This document shows positions 1 through 5,419 of a stretch of DNA of 5,612 nucleotides, piece by piece. Positions within the stretch are counted from its first letter, which is position 1. Each line of letters starts with the position of its first letter. Position numbers and translations under genes: made by a program. The stretch comes from Deltaproteobacteria bacterium (GTDB lineage: Bacteria; Desulfobacterota; JAFDIG01): NCBI GenBank assembly GCA_019308145.1, contig JAFDIG010000152.1, forward strand, positions 1 to 5,612. Reading direction: 5' to 3'. The notes beneath the pieces are model-generated. The model searched no databases and was not told the DNA's origin. It was given only the letters and a program-made list of their open reading frames with translations.

Positions 1-1
1 A

Positions 2-316
2 TCTGAAGTTATCAATGTGGCAAGAACCCTTGGAGCTTCTGAGAAAAGAATACTCTTTACTGTGATATTACCTCTTGCAATTCCGAATATATTTACTGGT
101 TTAAGATTAGAAGCCGGGATGGCATGGAGGGTTATAATTGCAGCAGAAATGGTTGCTATACCAATTGGTATTGGCGCTCTCATGATCAAAGCAGAAAGCT
201 TGATCCGCATGGATATCATTATTGTCTGTTTAACCCTACTTTCTATTCTTACTTTGAGCTTTGAAAAGTTCTTTATCTATCTTGAGAAAAAGATAACAGG
301 CAAATGGAATGAATAA
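2..316 (+). CDS. ABC transporter permease, NitT/TauT (SsuC/TauC-like) type, 3' part only
   Basis: This is the C-terminal end of an inner-membrane permease of a binding-protein-dependent ABC importer. The frame is open to the left edge (codons from base 2 read SEVIN before the GTG at 17), so that GTG is internal and not a start. About the last 104 residues are visible, which I estimate is under half of a usual permease of roughly 250 residues. The first part is the EAA loop that docks on the ATPase: NVARTLGAS, then a VILPLAIP segment, giving the conserved Gly and the I-x-LP pattern, with NVA where EAA is typical. The following GLRLEAGMAWRVIIAAEM stretch, the glycine-containing IGIGALM turn and the final hydrophobic helix are typical of nitrate/sulfonate/taurine permeases. 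The tail is basic. The stop lies inside the next gene, which encodes the ATPase, so the two are one operon and probably translationally coupled. The substrate cannot be read from this fragment. Confidence 0.9.
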   Translation, partial: SEVINVARTLGASEKRILFTVILPLAIPNIFTGLRLEAGMAWRVIIAAEMVAIPIGIGALMIKAESLIRMDIIIVCLTLLSILTLSFEKFFIYLEKKITGKWNE

Positions 317-1358
317 AGTTGCTATTGAACTTAAAGGAGTAAGTAATTTTATCTTAAAAGATGTTAATCTTAAAATATATGAAAATGAGCTTTTTGTTCT
401 TCTTGGGCCAACAGGTTCTGGTAAAACAACCTTGCTAAATGTCGTAGCAGGACTTACCCCCCATAAAGGCTCTCTCTTTTTAAATGGAAATCTATCAAAC
501 AGTATCCCTACAAATAAAAGAGAAATAGGTTACCTTTTTCAAAACTTATCCCTTTTTCCTCATCTGAATGTAAAATCAAATATCGCATATGGATTAAAAG
601 TAAAAAAATGGCCAAAAGAAAGAATTGAAAAAAGGGTTGAACAGCTTTTAGATTTTTTTAATATAAGAAATATTGGTGATAGATATCCTCTGCATTTAAG
701 TGGTGGGGAAAAACAAAGAGTTGCTCTTGCAAGAGCAATTGCTCCTAAACCAAAACTTCTTCTTTTAGATGAACCTTTAAGCAATATAGATTTTCGCACA
801 TCTAAATATTTAAGAACAGAATTCAAGCAAATCCATAAAAAACTAAAGATAACAGCTATTTATGTTACACATAACCTTTTAGAAGCAGAAGAACTTGCAG
901 ACAGAATCGGTGTGATTAGAAGTGGAATAATAGAACAAGTTGGTACGGTTGAAGAGATCTTTTTGTACCCTAAAAATAAAAATGTATATGATTTTGTCGG
1001 TGCTCCAAATATTTTAACCTGTAATATGATAAAGGTTTTAGGAAGTGGACTTGCTGAGGTAATCTGTAGGAATATACCTATTATTATTCCTTATGAAGGG
1101 GAAAAAGTTAAAAAAATTGCTATACCACCTAATCATATATCTATCTATAAAGAGAAACCACCAGGGCCTGATATCAACCGTTTTAAGGGGGTAGTTAAAG
1201 AGATAGAGGATTTAGGTTTTATCATAAGAGTAAAAGTTAAGGTGGGAGATAATCTCCTTTTAGCAGAGATTACAAAGGATATATATGAAGAGCTATCTAT
1301 AAAGATCGGAGATGAAATATATGTAATATTAAAACTAAGATGGATAAGAGCAGTTTAG
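309..1358 (+). CDS. ABC transporter ATP-binding subunit with C-terminal TOBE-type domain (molybdate/tungstate/sulfate-like)
   Basis: This cytoplasmic ATPase powers the importer whose permease precedes it. All nucleotide-binding motifs are intact: Walker A GPTGSGKTT (residues 33-41), Q-loop Gln78 in YLFQNLSLFPH, signature LSGGE (130-134), Walker B LLLLDEP (150-156), D-loop SNID (158-161) and switch His188 in YVTH. The region before Walker A is short (VSNFILKDVNL), as I recall for WtpC/ModC-like ATPases, with Phe14 the likely aromatic A-loop residue. Residues about 235-349 form an extra C-terminal module: an IPPNHISIY segment where CysA/PotA/ModC proteins usually have an RPE motif, then a TOBE-like unit (about 289-349). 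At 349 residues it matches CysA/ModC/WtpC length and is about 100 longer than SsuB/TauB. The ATG at 309 overlaps the permease stop by 8 bases, with only a weak AGG eight bases upstream, so coupling is likely. An oxyanion substrate is inferred; polyamine, iron or thiamine are not excluded. Confidence 0.92.
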   Translation: MNKVAIELKGVSNFILKDVNLKIYENELFVLLGPTGSGKTTLLNVVAGLTPHKGSLFLNGNLSNSIPTNKREIGYLFQNLSLFPHLNVKSNIAYGLKVKKWPKERIEKRVEQLLDFFNIRNIGDRYPLHLSGGEKQRVALARAIAPKPKLLLLDEPLSNIDFRTSKYLRTEFKQIHKKLKITAIYVTHNLLEAEELADRIGVIRSGIIEQVGTVEEIFLYPKNKNVYDFVGAPNILTCNMIKVLGSGLAEVICRNIPIIIPYEGEKVKKIAIPPNHISIYKEKPPGPDINRFKGVVKEIEDLGFIIRVKVKVGDNLLLAEITKDIYEELSIKIGDEIYVILKLRWIRAV

Positions 1359-1386
1359 CTTTGAGAGATAAATAAGCTATCTATCT

Positions 1387-1436
1387 TTGACAAAAACCAA
1401 AACACCTGACAAAAATAAAAAAATAACCAATCTAAT
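1387..1436 (+). promoter_or_regulatory. Weak candidate promoter elements before the glycosyltransferase gene
   Basis: The 132-base gap after the ATPase gene contains a perfect TTGACA at 1387-1392, followed after 18 bases by a poor AAAAAT (1411-1416). It also has a CTGACA at 1406-1411 followed by TCTAAT at 1431-1436, each 5 of 6 to the sigma-70 consensus, but with a long 19-base spacer. Either could make the glycosyltransferase a separate transcription unit. In such AT-rich DNA, chance matches are common, so this is only a candidate. No convincing terminator stem with a T-run is visible after the ATPase gene. Confidence 0.25.
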
Positions 1437-1479
1437 TCTCATTTTAAAAATTTTCAAATAAAAGGATTTTATAAAAATT

Positions 1480-1483
1480 GAGG
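1480..1483 (+). promoter_or_regulatory. Shine-Dalgarno site fixing the GTG start at 1491
   Basis: GAGG lies 7 bases before GTG 1491. An ATG at 1489 is followed directly by TGA, and the frame of the GTG has a TAA at 1485-1487. The GTG is therefore the first possible start in this frame, and it is well placed for this ribosome site. Confidence 0.7.
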
Positions 1484-1490
1484 ATAAAAT

Positions 1491-3044
1491 GTGAAGAAAA
1501 TAATAATATTTTCTATTTTGCTTATCCTTTTATCTATATCAGGAATAGTAAATCGAGACCTATGGAATCCTCATGAATTCAGAGTGGCTGAAATCATAAG
1601 GGAAATTTCTGTAAATAAAGATTATGTTATACCTCACTTAAATAATAGACCTTTTATTGAAAAACCTCCTCTATATTATATTAGCGCGTATATCCTTTCC
1701 CTTTTGTTTAATGATAAGGATGGAAAAAGTTATAGATTAGCATCTGCTTTATGGGCTTTGGGAATATTGTTTCTTATCTTTAAGATCGGTTTGATATTTG
1801 GTGTTGATGAAGCAATAATTTCCACATCTATCCTCGCAACTTCATTAGGTTTTGTTCAAGGATCTCACTTTATATTGGTTGATATTGCTTTACTTTTTTT
1901 TATAACCTTATCCTTTTATGGGGTTGTAAAATATTTAAAAGAAGAAAAAGGTATTTATATTTTTACATTAGGGTTAGCAGGAGCGTTTTTGACAAAAGGA
2001 TTTTTAGGATGGGGAATTATAGTTTCTGCGCTTTTGCCTTTTATTATCATTACTAAAAGATGGAAATTTATAAAAAAATTTATCCATCCTTTAAACATCT
2101 TATTATTGTTTGGCTTAGTATCTATTTGGCTCATTCCTTTAAGTTTAAGAGAAAATAGAAGATATTTTTATAAGTGGCTAATCTATGAAAATCTTGGAAG
2201 ATTTCTTGGGTCAAAAACTCATCATTATCATCATACCCATGGAATATTTTACTATTTTTATATGGTACCTCTTATTTTTTTACCTTGGACTCCTTTACTT
2301 CCTTTTATAAAAAAAATAAAAAAAATGGAAAATAAAGAGATAATTAATTTTTTATGGTGCTGGGCAATAGGAGGTTTTATTCTGCTTTCAATTGCAACAA
2401 CAAAAAGGGATATATATGCTTACCCTCTCCTTCCTCCTTTTTCCCTTTTGCTTGGTATCTCTTTAAATGAATATAAGCTAAAAATCAATATAAAAAGATG
2501 GATAAGATACTCTTTTCAATTATTTCCTCTTTTGTTTTTTATAATAGCAACTGTTTTGCTTTTTCTTAAAAAAAATACAATAGGTAACATTGAAATATTA
2601 ATTATTTTGGGCATTATATTTACTATTTTAGGTTTTATTTTATCTAAAAAAATCGATAAATTTCCTTCATTTCCATATCAATTGATAATCCTACTTATAT
2701 TTTTATGGATAGAGATATTAACGATCCTTGTACCTGCTATAAATCCATATAAATCATATAAAGATGGAATAAATAAGATCGCTGATTTTGTTCCACCAAA
2801 TGAAAAACTTATTGCTTTTCATCCCAGCGAAACATTAAGAGGAGCATATCCTTTTTATATGGGAGACTTTCTCAAAGAAGTAAGAACCATTTCAGATCTC
2901 AAAAAAATGTTAAAATCAAACAAAATAAAATATATTTTGGTAGAAAAAAGATATTCAAAACATATCCTTCCTCTAAAATTAAAAAAGATTACACAAATAA
3001 AGATTGGTACAAAGCGAAGGCTTTTTATCTTTGAGAAGGAGTAA
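1491..3044 (+). CDS. GT39 (ArnT/PMT-like) polytopic membrane glycosyltransferase
   Basis: This 517-residue GT-C enzyme probably moves a sugar from a polyprenyl-phosphate carrier to a lipid or protein acceptor on the outer face of the inner membrane. The N-terminal helix (3-20) leads into the first external loop LWNPHEFRVAEIIRE (24-38), then NRPFIEKPPLYY (52-63) with Glu57, matching the ArnT pattern LWQPDETRYAEI...RYFEKP. Further family marks are Asp131 in ILVDIALLFF, LTKGFLG (167-173), YENLGRFLG (232-240) and TTKRDIYAYPLLPP (303-316). I see about 12 or 13 hydrophobic segments up to about residue 416, then a roughly 100-residue, mostly soluble C-terminal domain, as in ArnT-like proteins. The PDE motif reads PHE here (His28-Glu29), replacing a probable catalytic Asp. 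A His-rich stretch HHYHHTH occupies 244-250. No arn-pathway or glycan genes are adjacent, so donor and acceptor are unknown and I withhold the name arnT. The start is GTG, and the gene converges on its downstream neighbour. Confidence 0.9.
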   Translation: MKKIIIFSILLILLSISGIVNRDLWNPHEFRVAEIIREISVNKDYVIPHLNNRPFIEKPPLYYISAYILSLLFNDKDGKSYRLASALWALGILFLIFKIGLIFGVDEAIISTSILATSLGFVQGSHFILVDIALLFFITLSFYGVVKYLKEEKGIYIFTLGLAGAFLTKGFLGWGIIVSALLPFIIITKRWKFIKKFIHPLNILLLFGLVSIWLIPLSLRENRRYFYKWLIYENLGRFLGSKTHHYHHTHGIFYYFYMVPLIFLPWTPLLPFIKKIKKMENKEIINFLWCWAIGGFILLSIATTKRDIYAYPLLPPFSLLLGISLNEYKLKINIKRWIRYSFQLFPLLFFIIATVLLFLKKNTIGNIEILIILGIIFTILGFILSKKIDKFPSFPYQLIILLIFLWIEILTILVPAINPYKSYKDGINKIADFVPPNEKLIAFHPSETLRGAYPFYMGDFLKEVRTISDLKKMLKSNKIKYILVEKRYSKHILPLKLKKITQIKIGTKRRLFIFEKE

Positions 3045-3063
3045 TGGAACCCTATAAGAATAA

Positions 3064-4956
3064 TTACTTACCTGCTTCAGTTTTACTAAACAAAGCTTTT
3101 AGCTCATAAACTCCTTCGCCAACTTTCTTTTCAATTTTAAACCCTGTTTTTTCAAAAAGGCGAAGCATAGGCCTGTTTCCAACAAGTACCTCCGCTGTAA
3201 AACCAAATAACCCTTTTTTCTGTAACAAATTTATTATATAAGATAGTAACTCACTACCTATTCCCAAATTCTGATAATCATCTCTTACCAAAAATGCAAC
3301 TTCTGCAAGATTTTCATTTTCATTTACATAGTATTGCCCTATTCCCACAACCTTTTCTTTCCCTTTCCCTTTTATTGTAGCAAGAATTATCATCTCTTTA
3401 GTATAATCAATGGCGACATACTTCCCTAACTCCTCGTGGGGAATATATGTTCTCATTGAGACAAATCTACGATATAAACTATTATCTGAAAGAGAATAGA
3501 AAAAATCTTTTAATAATGGTTCATCACTTAATTTTACTGGCCTTAAAAATATTTCAAAACCTGTTTTTGTAGTTCTATAAGTCTCCAGTTCTTCAGGATA
3601 CTCTCCCTTTTTTCCGGTTATAAAAATTTGATCCTTATATATTAAACTCTGGTTTTTTGCCTCTTCTATAAGCCAAGCTCTGAAATTTGGATGTGCTATG
3701 GATATCAATTCCATTGCACGTTCTCTAATGCTTTTACCATGTAAGTATGCTATTCCATATTCTGTTACAACATAATGAAGATCGCCTCTATTAAGTGTTA
3801 CACCTGCACCTTCTTTTAAAAAAGGTACTATTCTAGAAACTGTACCATTCTTTGCAGTTGATTGTATGGCAAGTATTGTTTTTCCATTAGGAGATAAAGC
3901 AGCTCCTCGCATAAAGTCAGCTTGTCCTCCTATTCCACTGTAAAATACTTTTCCTATAGATTCTGCAGTTGTTTGTCCAGTAAGATCTATTTCTAAGGCT
4001 GTATTTATTGCGGTCATGTGCTTATGCTGTGCTATAATTAAAGGATTATTTGTATAATCAATAGTTCTAAATTCTATTACAGGGTTATCGTGAATATAAT
4101 CATAAGTTTCTTTTCTACCCATACAAAAGGCTGCAACTGTTTTCCCACGATTAATACTTTTCTTACTGTTGTCAATAACACCTTTTTTCATTAATTCTAC
4201 AATACTATCGCATAAAAGCTCTGTATGAACACCAAGATGTTTTTTATTTGAAAGTTTAGCTAAAATTGCATTTGGCATCTTCCCATAGCCTGTTTGAATT
4301 GTATCTCCATCTTGAACAAGTTGATTCACATAATAAGCGATTTTCTGACTTACTTCATCTTCTGCTTCTGCTTTATATTCCAATATAGGCTCATCATATT
4401 GAATTATAAAATTTACATCTTTTATATGAATAAAACCATCTCCATGAACACGCGGCATGTTTGAATTAACCTGAGCAATAACTAAAGGCGCTACCTCTGC
4501 TGCTGCTTTGGTAATATCAACACTAACACCTAAACTCATATAACCATTTCTATCTGGAGGAGATGTCTGTATAAAGGCTACATCAACTGGTATATAACCT
4601 TTATACAATAAATCTGGAACTTCTGACAAAAATATTGGAGTATAATCTGCTAATCCCTTATTGACTACATCTCTTGTATTGTTTCCAATAAAAAAAGAGT
4701 TATGTCTAAAATTATCCTTGAATTTTTCATCTGTATAGGGAGCAACGCCAAGAGTCCAGACATGGAACACTTCAACACCGAAAAACGCCTTCGGGCGAGA
4801 TTTCACATAATTTATAAGAGCGTTAACAAGATATTGAGGTTCACCACAACCTGTACCAATAAATATTCTGTTCCCACGATAAATATGTGTGAATATTTCA
4901 TCTTCTGGCAAAAATTTTTCAAGATAAGTATCTTTTATTTCATCATATATATTCAC
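3064..4956 (-). CDS. Acetyl-CoA hydrolase/CoA-transferase (4-hydroxybutyrate CoA-transferase-like) fused to a GNAT acetyltransferase domain
   Basis: This cytoplasmic protein of 630 residues has two parts. Residues about 15-440 are a class I CoA-transferase of the acetyl-CoA hydrolase/Cat1/AbfT family, which moves CoA between acetate and another acyl group such as butyrate, 4-hydroxybutyrate or succinate. Marks are FIGTGCGEP (32-40), QTSPPDRNGYMSLGVSVD (130-147), the catalytic-Glu motif GVHTELLCD (242-250, likely Glu246), the oxyanion-loop GIGGQADFMRGA (341-352) and the C-terminal VTEYGIAYLHGKSIRERA (397-414). After a linker (about 440-466) comes a GNAT domain (about 467-625) with the acetyl-CoA loop QNLGIG (562-567) and the NRPMLRLFEKTGF helix (594-606). 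Its SLYRRF segment (493-498) recalls Pat-type protein lysine acetyltransferases. Family members without GNAT are about 430-440 residues. The start is GTG with a good Shine-Dalgarno site, and no other Met occurs before residue 140. A likely role is acetate/acyl-CoA exchange in fermentation or acid uptake; the GNAT target is unknown. Confidence 0.94.
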   Translation of the reverse strand: MNIYDEIKDTYLEKFLPEDEIFTHIYRGNRIFIGTGCGEPQYLVNALINYVKSRPKAFFGVEVFHVWTLGVAPYTDEKFKDNFRHNSFFIGNNTRDVVNKGLADYTPIFLSEVPDLLYKGYIPVDVAFIQTSPPDRNGYMSLGVSVDITKAAAEVAPLVIAQVNSNMPRVHGDGFIHIKDVNFIIQYDEPILEYKAEAEDEVSQKIAYYVNQLVQDGDTIQTGYGKMPNAILAKLSNKKHLGVHTELLCDSIVELMKKGVIDNSKKSINRGKTVAAFCMGRKETYDYIHDNPVIEFRTIDYTNNPLIIAQHKHMTAINTALEIDLTGQTTAESIGKVFYSGIGGQADFMRGAALSPNGKTILAIQSTAKNGTVSRIVPFLKEGAGVTLNRGDLHYVVTEYGIAYLHGKSIRERAMELISIAHPNFRAWLIEEAKNQSLIYKDQIFITGKKGEYPEELETYRTTKTGFEIFLRPVKLSDEPLLKDFFYSLSDNSLYRRFVSMRTYIPHEELGKYVAIDYTKEMIILATIKGKGKEKVVGIGQYYVNENENLAEVAFLVRDDYQNLGIGSELLSYIINLLQKKGLFGFTAEVLVGNRPMLRLFEKTGFKIEKKVGEGVYELKALFSKTEAGK

Positions 4957-4963
4957 TTCTCTT

Positions 4964-4970
4964 TCTCCTT
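4964..4970 (-). promoter_or_regulatory. Shine-Dalgarno site for the CoA-transferase/GNAT gene
   Basis: On the minus strand AAGGAGA stands 7 bases before the GTG start at 4956-4954. It is a strong match and supports the GTG, because the next Met is 139 codons further on. Confidence 0.8.
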
Positions 4971-5087
4971 ATTAGCCACTAAAACACTCATGACTATTCT
5001 TTTTTTCATCTATAACAATTTTGCTGTAAAAACAAAAAATATAATTAGTTCAAATCAAGCATGAATTAATTAAAAACATAAATCTTG

Positions 5088-5099
5088 ATCTTATAAGAT
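5088..5099. repeat. 12-bp perfect palindrome
   Basis: ATCTTATAAGAT is its own reverse complement. The preceding AATCTT (5081-5086) can also pair with AAGATT (5095-5100). It lies 132 bases upstream of the CoA-transferase start, so it could be an operator for a dimeric regulator, but a chance palindrome in AT-rich DNA is possible. Confidence 0.35.
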
Positions 5100-5107
5100 T
5101 AAAACAA

Positions 5108-5171
5108 TTAAAAAATGATAATTAAAATTATAAGAAATAAGAAAATCTATATTTTTATTATCATTTTTTAA
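5108..5171. repeat. Long AT-rich inverted repeat (21-bp arms, one mismatch)
   Basis: The left arm TTAAAAAATGATAAT (5108-5122) is perfectly complementary to ATTATCATTTTTTAA (5157-5171). After a single T-T mismatch the pairing continues with AAAAT (5124-5128) and ATTTT (5151-5155), leaving a 22-base loop. The stem is flanked by A6 on one side and T6 on the other, so as RNA it resembles a bidirectional, GC-poor terminator. As DNA it could be a protein-binding dyad. No copy is seen elsewhere in the window. Confidence 0.7.
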
Positions 5172-5225
5172 ACTTTATGTCAACAACTTCATAAAAATAA
5201 AATATTATTATACATTGGTTTTTAC

Positions 5226-5272
5226 TGTTTTTATCTTTTTCTCTAAAAAATAAATATAAAAAGATAAAAACA
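5226..5272. repeat. 15-bp perfect inverted repeat with 17-base spacer
   Basis: TGTTTTTATCTTTTT (5226-5240) is exactly complementary to AAAAAGATAAAAACA (5258-5272). The arms are nearly pure pyrimidine and pure purine, and the spacer is AT-rich. It lies 54 bases from the other long inverted repeat, and both contain an ATC/GAT core in an A/T-run context. The function is unknown: terminator, operator or remnant of a mobile-element end are all possible. Confidence 0.7.
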
Positions 5273-5369
5273 CTCAAAAGTTATCAACTTATTTTAAATT
5301 GGTGAAAATATTTTGGAAATGGCTTATATCTTTGGAATAAAATCTAAACCTTAGGAAGAGTATCTTAAT

Positions 5370-5401
5370 GTGTTATAGCAATTTAGTGTTATAGCAATTT
5401 A
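5370..5401. repeat. Perfect tandem duplication, 2 x 16 bp
   Basis: The unit GTGTTATAGCAATTTA occurs at 5370-5385 and again directly at 5386-5401 with no mismatch. It stands immediately before the first recognisable trace of the TRAP permease remnant. It looks like a replication-slippage or repair duplication, or a pair of iterated binding sites. Confidence 0.9.
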
Positions 5402-5419
5402 TATATAAGTAATAATCAA

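Larger units (their letters stand above)
4971..5419. other. Gene-poor AT-rich stretch with several inverted repeats and a tandem repeat
   Basis: No reading frame here gives a recognisable protein on either strand. The stretch lies upstream of the CoA-transferase gene and so should contain its promoter. Perfect minus-strand TATAAT hexamers occur at 5132-5127 and 5212-5207, but neither has a good -35 partner, and the base composition makes them expected. What stands out is symmetry: two long inverted repeats, a 12-bp palindrome at 5088-5099, a hairpin TTTATG/CATAAA (5174-5179 with 5190-5195), a small dyad AAGTTATCAACTT (5278-5290) and a 16-bp tandem duplication. Confidence 0.6.

Noticed and set aside
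560..826. Open frame of 88 codons on the minus strand
   Set aside because: It lies wholly inside the ATPase gene opposite the signature and Walker B coding region, has no family resemblance, and is an antisense by-product.
1363..1388. Possible terminator after the ATPase gene (AGATA/TATCT stem)
   Set aside because: Only about seven weak pairs including a G-T, an 11-base loop and no following T-run.
3039..3069. GAGTAAT/ATTACTT stem between the convergent genes as a shared terminator
   Set aside because: Seven pairs with one G-T, a 17-base loop and no T-run. Too weak to call, although some shared termination is expected here.
3036..3109. AAGGAG followed by ATG at 3044, opening a 21-codon frame at the end of the glycosyltransferase gene
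   Set aside because: Only two bases separate the site from the ATG, and the frame runs antisense into the CoA-transferase with no resemblance to a protein.
4702..5064. Open frame of 120 codons on the plus strand
   Set aside because: It is mostly antisense to the first 85 codons of the CoA-transferase, and the rest is low-complexity AT-rich sequence. No recognisable protein or ribosome site.
5154..5183. Minus-strand promoter with perfect TTGACA at 5183-5178 for the CoA-transferase
   Set aside because: The -10 candidates at 17-18 bases (TAATAA, AATAAA) match poorly, the predicted leader would be about 190 bases, and the site overlaps the inverted repeat. Possible but not supported.
5278..5290. 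TTATCAACT as a DnaA box and the repeat-rich region as a replication origin
   Set aside because: Only 7 of 9 match the DnaA consensus, it is a single copy, and there are no origin-linked genes nearby.
5108..5290. CRISPR array or insertion-sequence ends
   Set aside because: The inverted repeats differ in sequence, there are no regularly spaced direct repeats, no transposase fragment and no target-site duplication visible.
5303..5341. GTG-started peptide VKIFWKWLISLE as the start of a TRAP small permease (DctQ)
   Set aside because: Twelve codons, no ribosome site, and the likeness to DctQ N-termini is too short to mean anything.
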